Source of the DNA: DASQZJ01 sp035638775
Lineage (GTDB): Bacteria > Pseudomonadota > Gammaproteobacteria > UBA5335 > SLRW01
Direction: 5' to 3'
Length of the DNA: 64,000 nt
Assembly (NCBI GenBank): GCA_035638775.1
Contig: DASQZJ010000023.1
Span: 39,435-103,434 of the forward strand
Position 1 is the first letter of the stretch. Every line of letters begins with the position of its first letter. This document shows positions 31,909 through 40,497 of the stretch, piece by piece. A model generated the notes under the pieces. That model saw nothing but the letters and a program-made list of their open reading frames with translations, was not told the DNA's origin and did no database searches. A program made the translations under genes and the position numbers.

Positions 31909-33786
31909 ATGCCAGCGAAAATCATCCAGCGCAACGATCAGCCGTTCCGCCCGGTCGAGGTGGATTCGATCAGCCTCGACATCATCGAGAGCGCACTGAA
32001 GAACGCCCGCTTCGAGATGGACGCGGTGCTGTTCCGCACGGCCATGTCGCCGGGGATCCGGGAGCAGGGCGACACCTTCCCGATGATCGCCAATCACGAG
32101 GGCAAGATGGTGGTGGGCCAGTTCGGCTCCTTCATCTACGGCTTCACCAGCAGCTACGAGGGCACCATCGAGGAGGGGGACATCATCCTCACGTCCGACC
32201 CCTACGGGGTCGACGGCGCGATCAGCCACGCCAACGACTGGCTGGTGCTGATGCCCATGTTCCGCGAGGGGCGGCTGATCGGCTGGGCCTCGATGTTCGG
32301 GCACATGACCGACGTTGGCGGCATGTCGCCCGGGAGCCTGCCCACCGGCGCCACGGAGAACTTCCAGGAAGGCGTGGTGATCCCGCCGGTCAAGATCTAC
32401 CGCAAGGGCGAGCTGCAGGAGGACGTGCTCAGCCTGATCCTGCGCAACTGCCGCATCCCGCAGTGGAACAACAGCGACCTCAAGTCGCTGGTGGCGGCCT
32501 GCCACGTGGCCGAGCGGCGCTGCAACGAGATCTGCGACCGCTTCGGCGTGGACACCTTCATCGCCGCCATGCAGGAGTTGCTGGCACGCAACTACCGGGC
32601 CATGGACCAGCTGATCCGGACCAACATCCCGGAGCACCGCCAGTCGTTCGAGGATTACGTCTGCGACGACGGCAACGGCTACGGTCCCTACAAGATCGCC
32701 TGCAGCATGTGGCGGGAGAAGGACCGGCTGATCTTCGACTTCGAGGGCACCGACCCGCAGTCGATGTACTCGATCAACTTCCTGCTCAACGAAGAAATGT
32801 TCAAGATGTTCGCGGGCGTGTTCCTGATCATGGTGTTCGACCCGCAGATCGTCTACAACGACGGCTTCTATGACCTGATGGAGGTGCGCATCCCGCGGGG
32901 GTCGCTGCTCAAGCCGGTCGCGCCGGCGGCGCTTTCCTGCCGCAACCACGCGCTGGGCCGCATCTTCGACGTGCTCGGCGGCCTGTTCGGCCAGGGCAAC
33001 CCGGACTTCCTCAACGCCGCCGGCTTCTCCGACAGCCCGCACTTTTTCTTCTCCGGATACGACCGCAAGGGGGAGTGGTTCCAGGTCTACCAGATCGGTT
33101 TCGGCGGGATCCCCGGCCGGCCCATGGGGGACGGGCCCGACGGCCACTCCCTGTGGCCCTCGTTCCGCAACGTTCCCAACGAGTTCGTCGAGAGCCACTA
33201 CCCGCTCCGGATCGAGGTGTTCGAGACCATCCCGGACTCGGGCGGTCCCGGGGTGCACCGCGGCGGCAACGGCCTGCGCCTGGGCTATCGCTTCCTCGAG
33301 CCGGGCACCGTGTCGGTGCACGACGATCGGTGGCTGACCTATCCGTGGGGCGTGCGCGGGGGGCTGCCCGGCGGTCGCAGCGAGAAGATCCTGGTGCGCA
33401 AGGACGGCAGCCGCGAGTACCTGCGCTCCAAGCAGGACAACATCCGGGTGGAGGAAGGCGACCTGCTGTACTTCAACACCTGGGGCGGCGGCGGCTGGGG
33501 CGATCCCCTGGAGCGGGACCCGGCGCGGGTGGCGCTGGACGTGGACCGCGGGCTGGTCACGCGCGAGGGCGCGAAGCGCTACGGCGTGGTGCTTCGGGAC
33601 GACCTGAGCGTGGACGACGCCGCCACGGAGAAGCTGCGCGGGAAGATGGCCAGGCAGCGTGGCGAGGTCAAGCTGTTCGACTTCGGCGGCACCGTCGACG
33701 AGCTGCGCGCGCGCTGCCTCGAGGAGACCCACATCGAGGCGCCGCAGGCACCGGAGCTGGGCCGGCGCGCCCGTGCCGGGACCTGA
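31909..33786 (+). CDS. hyuB: Hydantoinase family, B subunit
   Basis: A 625-residue HyuB-type subunit. Conserved features are DIIESALKNARFEMDAVLFRTAMSPGIREQGD at the N-terminus, EEGDIILTSDPYGVDGAISHANDW (about residues 88-111), GHMTDVGGMSPGSLPTGATE (about 133-152) and the C-terminal GGPGVHRGGNGLRLGYRF. It forms the catalytic complex with the A subunit encoded just upstream. No gamma-type subunit of an acetone carboxylase is visible, which supports a hydantoinase over a ketone carboxylase, though neither is proven. Start is at an ATG after GTAGGGAGCGTGTC. Confidence 0.87.
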   Translation: MPAKIIQRNDQPFRPVEVDSISLDIIESALKNARFEMDAVLFRTAMSPGIREQGDTFPMIANHEGKMVVGQFGSFIYGFTSSYEGTIEEGDIILTSDPYGVDGAISHANDWLVLMPMFREGRLIGWASMFGHMTDVGGMSPGSLPTGATENFQEGVVIPPVKIYRKGELQEDVLSLILRNCRIPQWNNSDLKSLVAACHVAERRCNEICDRFGVDTFIAAMQELLARNYRAMDQLIRTNIPEHRQSFEDYVCDDGNGYGPYKIACSMWREKDRLIFDFEGTDPQSMYSINFLLNEEMFKMFAGVFLIMVFDPQIVYNDGFYDLMEVRIPRGSLLKPVAPAALSCRNHALGRIFDVLGGLFGQGNPDFLNAAGFSDSPHFFFSGYDRKGEWFQVYQIGFGGIPGRPMGDGPDGHSLWPSFRNVPNEFVESHYPLRIEVFETIPDSGGPGVHRGGNGLRLGYRFLEPGTVSVHDDRWLTYPWGVRGGLPGGRSEKILVRKDGSREYLRSKQDNIRVEEGDLLYFNTWGGGGWGDPLERDPARVALDVDRGLVTREGAKRYGVVLRDDLSVDDAATEKLRGKMARQRGEVKLFDFGGTVDELRARCLEETHIEAPQAPELGRRARAGT

Positions 33787-33817
33787 GTGGCAACGTCCGT
33801 CGCCGGGAGGGCGCGTG

Positions 33818-34237
33818 ATGGAGACAGGTGAGTCGACGGGAGCCAGCCGGATCCATCTCCAGCCCGATCCCCTGGAAGCGTTTCGCATTGCCCAGGGCTA
33901 CCGGGTGGGCGGTCTCGTGTTCACCTCTGGTCAGGCCGCCATCGCGCGGGACGGCAGCCTGGTCGGGGTCGGGGACTTCGACGCCCAGGCCGACCAGGTC
34001 TTCGCGAATCTCGCGGCCGTCCTGGAGGCGGGCGGCTCGAGCCTCGAGCGCGTGATCAAGGTCACGATCCATCTGACGGACATGGCCAACTTCCCGAAGA
34101 TCGTGGAGCTCAGGGGCCGATACTTCAGCCCGCCCTGGCCGGCCGACACCATCGTCGAGGTCCGGGCCCTTGCGCTTCCGGAGCTGATGATCGAGATCGA
34201 GGCGGTGGCACTGGCCGGGGGCGGGATGACCGGCTGA
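33818..34237 (+). CDS. RidA/YjgF/UK114 family protein
   Basis: A 139-residue member of the Rid family. YRVGGLVFTSGQAAIARDGSLVGVGDFDAQADQVFANLAAVLEAGGSS (about residues 24-70) and VEVRALALPELMIEIEAVALA near the C-terminus, including the Arg-containing V-R-A-L-A-L-P segment, fit the imine/enamine-deaminase fold. RidA hydrolyses reactive enamine/imine intermediates to ketoacids plus ammonia. Position after the hydantoinase genes suggests disposal of an imine formed during amino-group removal. CGGGAGGGCGCGTG precedes the ATG. Confidence 0.8.
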   Translation: METGESTGASRIHLQPDPLEAFRIAQGYRVGGLVFTSGQAAIARDGSLVGVGDFDAQADQVFANLAAVLEAGGSSLERVIKVTIHLTDMANFPKIVELRGRYFSPPWPADTIVEVRALALPELMIEIEAVALAGGGMTG

Positions 34238-34309
34238 CCACCCGGCGCAGCTCCGGTCAGCGCCGGGCGCAGGCCGGGCCCGGGCAGGAGGCCGGTGCGG
34301 GAGAGAGCC

Positions 34310-36241
34310 ATGAGCGACAGGGTCGTGCGTACGGTCTGTCCGCGGGACTGCCCCGACAAGTGCAGCCTTTGGGTCCACGTGGAAGGAAACCGGGTGAAGC
34401 AGGTGGTGGCCGACGCGGATCACCCGATCACCCGGGGCTTCCAGTGCAGCAAGTGCCGGAACTACGAGAGCTGGATCCACCACCCGGACCGCCTCCTCCA
34501 TCCCCTCGCCCGCGACAGCAAGCGGGACCCGTTCCGGCAGGTTTCCTGGGACGACGCCCTGGAGCGGATCACCGGGCGCTTCCGGACAATCATCACCGAG
34601 CGCGGCGGCTCCGGGATACTGCCCTACAGCTATCTCGGCAACATGGGCATCGTCTCCAACCGCTTCGCCGACCGGCTCTGGAACCGCATGAACACGTCGC
34701 GGGTCGGGGCGGAGATCTGCGCCATGGCCGGGGCCGAGGCAATGATCCGCGTCGTCGGGAAGGTCCGCGGGACGGAACCGCATCACCTGTCCCGGACGCG
34801 CCTGTATGTCGCCTGGGGCAGGAATCCCAAGGAGACCAGCGTGCACGCCTGGGGACTGGTGCGCGACATCCATCCGCGGGTTGTGATCGACCCGTTCCGG
34901 TCCGAGACGGCGCTGGATTGCGACCTTCACCTCCAGCCCAGGCCCGGGACGGACAGCATGCTGGCCATGGGCCTGATGCGCCTGCTGATCGAGAACGACT
35001 GGGTGGACCACCGGTTCATCGCCGAACGCACGACCGGCTACGAGGCGCTGCGTGACAAGGTGCTGTCGGTAGGGATAGACGAGGTGGAGCGCGTCACCGG
35101 GGTGCCGCGCGAGCAGGTCCACGAGCTGGCCCGGCTCTACCACCAGCACCGTCCCGGTCTGATCAACATCGGCGTGGGCCTGCAGCGCAACACCAACGGC
35201 GGCGAGATGGTGGCGGCGGTGTGCATGCTGGGGGCGCTCACCGGCCAGATCGGGGTGCCGGGCGGGGGCGTGCTCTACGCCAACTTCGACTGGCAGCTGG
35301 GCGACATCAGCTACGGGAATCTGCGCACCGAGGGTCCGCGGATGTACAACATGATCAAGCTGGGTCGCTGCCTCACCGAGAGTGACGACATCCAGGCGCT
35401 GTATGTCTACAATCAGAACCCGGCCGCCACCTGCCCCAATCAGAACCTCGTCCACAAGGGGCTCGCCCGCGACGACCTGTTCGTGGTCGTGCACGACCTT
35501 TTCATGACCGACACGGCGCAGTTTGCCGACGTGGTGCTGCCCGCGACCTCGTTCGTCGAGAGCACCGACCTGGAGCTCTCCTACTGGCACGACTACGTCC
35601 AGATCAGCAACCGGGCCATCCCGCCCGTGGGCGAGGCCCGCTCGAACCACCAGGTGTTCCGGGAGATCGCGCGCCGGATGGGATACACCGAGCCCTGCTT
35701 CCGTCAGGGCGAGGAGGAGGTGATCGCCGAGGCGCTGGAGGGCACGGGGCTGGAGGTGAACGACCTCAGGCAGGGACCGGTGCTCTGGAATGACGAGGAA
35801 TCCACCAGCTTCGGCGACGGCAGGTTCCCCACGCCGAGCGGGAAAATCGAGCTCTTCCCGCCGGCGTGTACGCCCTGCGCATCGACCCGGCACGGCTACC
35901 GGTTCATCACGCCGAAGACCAGGCGGCTGCAGGCGAGCCAGATCTACAATATGCCCGGCAAGCTGCACGAGCTGGAACGCCCCTTCGTATTCGTGAACCC
36001 CGCGGATGCGCGGGCCGAGGGGATCGAGCACGACGCATGGATCCGCCTGTGGAACGAGCGCGGTGCCGTGGACCTGGTTGCGGAAGTGTCGGAGCGGGTG
36101 CCGCCGGGGATCGTGGTGAGTTACATGGTTCGCTGGGGCAAGAACGCCAATGCGACGACACCCGACGACGCCGCCGACCTGGCCGGCAACTCCACGTTCC
36201 ACTCCAACTACGTCAGCCTGAGGCCTTTGCCGGCCCGGTGA
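34310..36241 (+). CDS. Molybdopterin oxidoreductase family protein
   Basis: A 643-residue molybdenum/tungsten enzyme of the DMSO-reductase superfamily. The N-terminal [4Fe-4S] motif is CPRDCPDKCSLW with a fourth Cys in FQCSKC (about residues 9-48). Cofactor regions include YVAWGRNPKETSVHAWG, INIGVGLQRNTNGGE and the C-terminal molydopterin-dinucleotide domain (VNPADARAEGIEHDAWIRLWNERG). No Tat signal is present, so it is probably cytoplasmic. Such soluble single-subunit members include hydratases and hydroxylases as well as reductases. It ends the catabolic island, convergent with and 27 bp from the glycosyltransferase gene. Confidence 0.82.
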   Translation: MSDRVVRTVCPRDCPDKCSLWVHVEGNRVKQVVADADHPITRGFQCSKCRNYESWIHHPDRLLHPLARDSKRDPFRQVSWDDALERITGRFRTIITERGGSGILPYSYLGNMGIVSNRFADRLWNRMNTSRVGAEICAMAGAEAMIRVVGKVRGTEPHHLSRTRLYVAWGRNPKETSVHAWGLVRDIHPRVVIDPFRSETALDCDLHLQPRPGTDSMLAMGLMRLLIENDWVDHRFIAERTTGYEALRDKVLSVGIDEVERVTGVPREQVHELARLYHQHRPGLINIGVGLQRNTNGGEMVAAVCMLGALTGQIGVPGGGVLYANFDWQLGDISYGNLRTEGPRMYNMIKLGRCLTESDDIQALYVYNQNPAATCPNQNLVHKGLARDDLFVVVHDLFMTDTAQFADVVLPATSFVESTDLELSYWHDYVQISNRAIPPVGEARSNHQVFREIARRMGYTEPCFRQGEEEVIAEALEGTGLEVNDLRQGPVLWNDEESTSFGDGRFPTPSGKIELFPPACTPCASTRHGYRFITPKTRRLQASQIYNMPGKLHELERPFVFVNPADARAEGIEHDAWIRLWNERGAVDLVAEVSERVPPGIVVSYMVRWGKNANATTPDDAADLAGNSTFHSNYVSLRPLPAR

Positions 36242-36268
36242 GCCCGCGGCGGCCCGGCGAGGCCGCAC

Positions 36269-37288
36269 TCAGGCCGGCTGGGTCCGCGGCACGGGGTGCA
36301 GCAGCTCGAGGAAGCGATCGACGGTAGTCTGCCAGGACCGCTGCAGGGCGAACTCCCGGCAGTCGTGCCGCGACAGGGACAGGGCGCCGCGGATGGCGTC
36401 GCCCAGGTCCTCGTGCAGGCAGCCAACGCGCGCGGCGCCGTCCTCGAGCACGTCCCGCGGACCCGGCACCGGGTAGGCGGCCACCGGCACGCCGCTGGCC
36501 AGGGCCTCCAGCAGCACCAGGCCGTAGGTGTCGGTGCGGCTGGGGAAGACGAATACGTCGGCCCCCGCGTAGTAGCGCGAAAGCGCCTCGCCGTGCTGCA
36601 CCCCGGCGAAGTGCACGTCGGGGTAGAGCCTGCGCAGCCGGGGCAGCTGGGGCCCGTCCCCGACCACGACCTTGGTGCCGGGCAGGTCGAGCTCCAGGAA
36701 CGCCTCGAGGTTCTTCTCCACCGCCACCCGGCCGACGAACAGCATGACCGGAGCCTCGCCCGGCACGATGGCGTCCTCGCGCGGGCGGAACAGCTGCGAG
36801 TCCACGCCGCGGGGCCAGATCTCCAGGCGCTGCAGCCCGCGCTCGGCCAGCTCCCGGCGCAGTGTCTCGTTGGTCACCATCACGCTCGAGGCGGGCCGGT
36901 GGAAGAATCGCATCACCGGCCAGGTGACCGCCTCGGGGATGTGCATGCGCATGCGCAGGTACTTGGGGAAGTGCGTGTGATAGGACGTCGTGAACGGCGT
37001 CCCGGTCCACACGCAGTGCTGCCGGGCGGACAGGCCGATCGGACCCTCGGTCGCGATGTGCACCGCGTCCGGGTCGAACTCCCTCAGCCGGCGCCCCACC
37101 GACCACGGAGTGGTCAGTGCCAGCCGCACTCCGGGCTCGGTGGGACAGGGCGCGGTGCGGAACCGGTCCGGCGAGATGGCCAGCACCTCGTGACCGGCAT
37201 CCTCGAGCCCGTCGACCAGCGTGGTCAGCGCCCGGACCACGCCGTTGACCTGGGGCCTCCAGGCGTCCGTCGCCAGCGCGATCCTCAT
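36269..37288 (-). CDS. GT4-family glycosyltransferase
   Basis: A 339-residue retaining glycosyltransferase with two Rossmann domains. The N-terminal domain opens with MRIALATDAWRPQVNGVVRA; the donor-binding domain has LFVGRVAVEKNLEAFLEL, VVGDGPQLPRLRRLYP and the E-x7-E-like FPSRTDTYGLVLLEALASGVPV. This pattern is that of GT4 alpha-mannosyl/glucosyltransferases acting on diacylglycerol or related lipids. The start overlaps the stop of the upstream phosphoesterase (ATGA), a pairing that suggests coupled glycolipid or lipid A-type metabolism. Confidence 0.85.
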   Translation of the reverse strand: MRIALATDAWRPQVNGVVRALTTLVDGLEDAGHEVLAISPDRFRTAPCPTEPGVRLALTTPWSVGRRLREFDPDAVHIATEGPIGLSARQHCVWTGTPFTTSYHTHFPKYLRMRMHIPEAVTWPVMRFFHRPASSVMVTNETLRRELAERGLQRLEIWPRGVDSQLFRPREDAIVPGEAPVMLFVGRVAVEKNLEAFLELDLPGTKVVVGDGPQLPRLRRLYPDVHFAGVQHGEALSRYYAGADVFVFPSRTDTYGLVLLEALASGVPVAAYPVPGPRDVLEDGAARVGCLHEDLGDAIRGALSLSRHDCREFALQRSWQTTVDRFLELLHPVPRTQPA

Positions 37289-38073
37289 GCGTGGTCCCCG
37301 GCGGCGCGGGCCGCGGTGCCCACCTGGTCGAGCTCGCGCGACCAGTCCAGGATCTCCAGGCGGCCGCCGGCGTGCTCCACCAGCGCCGTGCAGCTCTCGA
37401 CCCAGTCCCCGTCGTTGCAGTACTCGACGTCGCCGATCATGCGGTGCTCCGGGCAGTGGATATGGCCGCAGATCACTCCGTCCGCGTCCCGGGTGCGCGC
37501 GGCCGCGGCGACGGCCTCCTCGAAATCGCTGATGATGTTGACCATGTTCTTGGTACCCTGCTTGAGGAAGCCGGACAGGGACCAGTAGGGATAGCCGAGC
37601 CACCGGCGCAGCATGTTGAACACGTAGTTCACGCCCACCAGGCCCCGGTAGGCGTAACTGCCCGTCAGCGCGAGCCAGCGTGCGCGGGTGCACACGACGT
37701 CGAAGGCGTCGCCGTGCAGGACCAGGAAGCGGCGCCCGTCCGCCGTGAGGTGGACGGTCTCCCGTTCCAGCTCGACCCCGGCGACCAGGGCGGGCACGAA
37801 ATGGCGCAGGAAATCATCGTGATTGCCCGGGATGTAGACCACGCGGGTGCCACCCGCGGCGATCTCGCTGATCTTGCGCAATATCTCGCCGTGCAGTTGC
37901 GGCCAGTAGGAGAAGCGTTTCAGGCTCCAGCCGTCGATGATGTCCCCGACCAGGTAGAGCGTTTCCATCCGGGTGTGCTGCAGGAAGTGCATCAGTGCCT
38001 CGGCGCGGCAGCTGCGCGTGCCGAGATGCGTGTCCGAGATCCACGCGGCGCGATAATTGTAATTCTTTCCCAT
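37285..38073 (-). CDS. LpxH-like metallophosphoesterase
   Basis: A 262-residue calcineurin-like phosphoesterase. All metal motifs are present: D-x-H in WISDTHLG (about residue 14), G-D-x-x-D in LVGDIIDGW (about 44), G-N-H-D in IPGNHDDF (about 77) and G-H-x-H in ICGHIHCPEH (about 198). It resembles the UDP-2,3-diacylglucosamine pyrophosphatase family but is longer and linked to a GT4 gene, so it may hydrolyse a different lipid-linked phosphate. ATG at 38073; the 237-bp gap upstream has no gene and probably carries the promoter of this two-gene operon. Confidence 0.83.
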   Translation of the reverse strand: MGKNYNYRAAWISDTHLGTRSCRAEALMHFLQHTRMETLYLVGDIIDGWSLKRFSYWPQLHGEILRKISEIAAGGTRVVYIPGNHDDFLRHFVPALVAGVELERETVHLTADGRRFLVLHGDAFDVVCTRARWLALTGSYAYRGLVGVNYVFNMLRRWLGYPYWSLSGFLKQGTKNMVNIISDFEEAVAAAARTRDADGVICGHIHCPEHRMIGDVEYCNDGDWVESCTALVEHAGGRLEILDWSRELDQVGTAARAAGDHA

Positions 38074-38310
38074 GGAACGGTTCCGCTGGATAAGCCAGTC
38101 CGCCCCCCGCGGCCTTCCGGCCCGGCAGGGCAACAGAGTCCGGCCTGCCGTTCCCGGCAGCCTACCACGATCGTCGTGCCAATCCGATCGGGGAGCGCCC
38201 TCCCCGGCATCCGTGCACGGCGGCCCGGGAGTCGGTTTCGGCCCTGACCGGGTCGGTAATAGAAACGACAACACCCCGCCTGCGAGGGTTCCCGGCAGCC
38301 GGGGCCCGGC

Positions 38311-38730
38311 TCAGCGGAACACCCAGAAATTGCCCGATACGAAGTTGATCAGCGTCCCGGTGGCCGCGGCCGGGATGACCGCCAGCACCAGGTGCTCGCG
38401 CAGCCACGGGAACAGGCCGATGAGGCCGACGTAGATGGCATAGTTCGCGGTGCCGCTGACGACGTTGATCATCAGGTAATGCGGCCATTGCACGGTGATG
38501 CGCCGGTGCTGCCGGTCGGCGAAGGTCACTTTCCGGTGCAGCATCCAGCCCAGGCTGGCGGCGATGGGCAACGACACCAGCCGTGCGGTGAACGGCGACA
38601 GCCCGCCGGGCCCCGTGAGCAGGTGCAGGACCGTGATGTCCACGCAGAACACCACCGTCCCCACGCCCAGGAACCAGAGCAGCCGGTGGCGCAGCAGCGT
38701 GGGCGTCGGGTCGCTCATGTCGCCGGCCAT
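38311..38730 (-). CDS. GtrA-family membrane protein
   Basis: About 139 residues with four membrane segments: LLWFLGVGTVVFCVDITVLHLL, PFTARLVSLPIAASLGWML, PHYLMINVVSGTANYAIYVGLIGLF and LVLAVIPAAATGTLINFVSGNFWVF. The R-K-V-T-F segment between helices 2 and 3 and the closing N-F-x-x-x-N-F-W-V-F are typical of GtrA proteins, which help flip lipid-linked sugars. The first ATG is at 38730; another at 38718 (MSDPT) is equally possible as neither has a strong ribosome site. It lies between the ligase and the LpxH-like gene on the same strand and fits a glycolipid role. Confidence 0.82.
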   Translation of the reverse strand: MAGDMSDPTPTLLRHRLLWFLGVGTVVFCVDITVLHLLTGPGGLSPFTARLVSLPIAASLGWMLHRKVTFADRQHRRITVQWPHYLMINVVSGTANYAIYVGLIGLFPWLREHLVLAVIPAAATGTLINFVSGNFWVFR

Positions 38731-38761
38731 GCGGGGCCGGGTGCGTGGCGGGCGGGCATGA

Positions 38762-40333
38762 TCAAGGGTCCCCGCGCAGTCGCTCGCGCAGGACGAACTT
38801 CTGGATCTTGCCGGTGGCGTTGCGCGGCAGCTCGCCGAACAGCACGCGGCGCGGCGCCTTGAAGTGAGCCAGCCGCTCCCGCACCCAGGCGATGAGCTCG
38901 TCCGCGGTGGTCTCCGGGGCGCCTTCCTTGAGCGTGACGCAGGCCACCGGGATCTCGCCCCATTTCGGGTCGGGTGCCGCCACCACGGCCACCTCCAGGA
39001 CGGCCGGGTGCGAGGCGAGCACGTTCTCCACCTCGACCGAGGCGATGTTCTCGCCGCCCGAGATGATGATGTCCTTGGACCGGTCCTTGAGCTCCACGTA
39101 GCCGTCCGGGTGCATCACGCCGAGGTCGCCGGTGCGATACCAGCCGTCCGGAACCGCCTTGCGGGTGGCCTCCGGGTCCCGGTAGTAGCCCAGCATGATG
39201 TTGTTGCCGCGCAGCGCGATCTCGCCCAGCGTCTCGCCGTCGGCCGGGACGTCGACGCCTTCGTCGTCCACCACGCGCACCGGCTCCCCGATGACGTTGT
39301 TCACCCCCTGGCGGGCCTTGATCCGGGCCTGCTTCCCCGGCTCCAGCGCGTTCCACTCGCTGCGCCACTGGCAGATGACCGCCGGGCCGTAGGTCTCGGT
39401 CAGGCCGTACAGGTGGGTCACCTCGATGCCGAGCTCGTCCAGGCGCTGCAGCAGCGCCGGCGTGGGCGGCGCGCCGCCGATGGCGTTGTTGACCCGGCAC
39501 GGCAACGGCCCGCTCTCGGCGTCCGGGTGCCAGGCCAGCATGGTCAGCACCGTGGGCGCGCAGTTGAAGTGGGTCACGCCGCTCTCGCGCAGGTGGCGCC
39601 AGATGTCCGCCGGATCCAGCGTGCGCAGGCACAGGTGCGTGGCGCCCGCGGCGGTGACGCCCCAGGTGAAGCACCAGCCGTTGCAGTGGAACATGGGCAG
39701 CGTCCAGAGGTAGACGGAATCGCTGTCCAGCCCGGTGTGCGTGGCCATGGCCAGCGCCTGCAGGTAGGCGCCCCGGTGGTGATACATCACCCCCTTGGGA
39801 CGGCCGGTGGTGCCGCTGGTGTAGTCGATCGCGACCATCGAGCGCTCGTCCGTGACCGGCTCCACGTGCGGCTCGGCGCGGGCGAGCAGCGAGGCGTAGC
39901 GATCGCTCTGTGACGGTCCATCGGCCTGCACCAGCGTGAGCGGCTGGTGCACGCGCCCGGCGACCGCTTCGGCCGTGTCGGCGAAGGCATGGTCGTGGAT
40001 CAGTACGCGCGCATCGCAGTGATCGATGATGTAGACGAAATCGTCCGCGGCCAGGCGCATGTTGAGAGCGACCAGCACGGCGCCGGCCATGGGAACCCCG
40101 TAGTGGCATTCGAGCAGCACGTGGCTGTTGGGTGCCAGCACCGCAACCCGGTCGCCGGGTTCCACCCCGAGCCCGCGCAGGGCGCCCGCGAGCCGGTGCG
40201 CCCGGTCCAGGAACTCGCCGTAGCCGTAGCGCCGCTCGCCGTCGATCACCGCGGTGCGGTCGGCGAAGACCCGCCCCGACCGCTCCAGGAAGGCGGTCGG
40301 GGTCAGCGGCTGAAAGTTGACTTGGGGCTGCAT
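38762..40333 (-). CDS. Medium-chain-type acyl-CoA synthetase (ANL family)
   Basis: A 523-residue AMP-forming ligase. Motifs: IDYTSGTTGRPKGVMYHHRG (about residues 174-193), the MFHCNGWCFTW segment common to FadD/DmdB-like medium-chain acyl-CoA synthetases, YGLTETYGP, the hinge YRTGDLGVMHPDGYVELKDRSKDIIISGGENI and the catalytic Lys in NATGKIQKFVLRE. It activates a free acid to CoA at the expense of ATP. The ATG at 40333 is placed where homology starts. It is divergent from a second ligase across 164 bp. Confidence 0.85.
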   Translation of the reverse strand: MQPQVNFQPLTPTAFLERSGRVFADRTAVIDGERRYGYGEFLDRAHRLAGALRGLGVEPGDRVAVLAPNSHVLLECHYGVPMAGAVLVALNMRLAADDFVYIIDHCDARVLIHDHAFADTAEAVAGRVHQPLTLVQADGPSQSDRYASLLARAEPHVEPVTDERSMVAIDYTSGTTGRPKGVMYHHRGAYLQALAMATHTGLDSDSVYLWTLPMFHCNGWCFTWGVTAAGATHLCLRTLDPADIWRHLRESGVTHFNCAPTVLTMLAWHPDAESGPLPCRVNNAIGGAPPTPALLQRLDELGIEVTHLYGLTETYGPAVICQWRSEWNALEPGKQARIKARQGVNNVIGEPVRVVDDEGVDVPADGETLGEIALRGNNIMLGYYRDPEATRKAVPDGWYRTGDLGVMHPDGYVELKDRSKDIIISGGENIASVEVENVLASHPAVLEVAVVAAPDPKWGEIPVACVTLKEGAPETTADELIAWVRERLAHFKAPRRVLFGELPRNATGKIQKFVLRERLRGDP

Positions 40334-40417
40334 GGGCGCGTCTCCCGCATGTTTCGCTCGCGTGGGGCGGTCCCCGGGATTGTACCCGCTGGCGCGCGCG
40401 AGGTCGGAACCTTGCGG

Positions 40418-40446
40418 TTGACAGGACACCGCGCCCCCCCGATTCT
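40418..40446 (+). promoter_or_regulatory. Possible sigma70 promoter in divergent ligase region
   Basis: A consensus -35 TTGACA (40418-40423) is followed after 17 bp by GATTCT (40441-40446), a poor -10. It lies 52 bp before the plus-strand ligase ATG. The rest of the 164-bp gap shows nothing distinct. Confidence 0.3.
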
Positions 40447-40497
40447 CGTGTCGATCACTTTCCCTGGCGGCGCGGCCCGCGCACGGAGAACGGCCCC

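Noticed and set aside
31909..33786. Acetone or acetophenone carboxylase instead of hydantoinase
   Set aside because: The same superfamily and an acetoacetate-producing context made this tempting, but no small third subunit is present and the adjacent gene is carbamoylsarcosine-amidase-like, which favours hydantoinase; not excluded.
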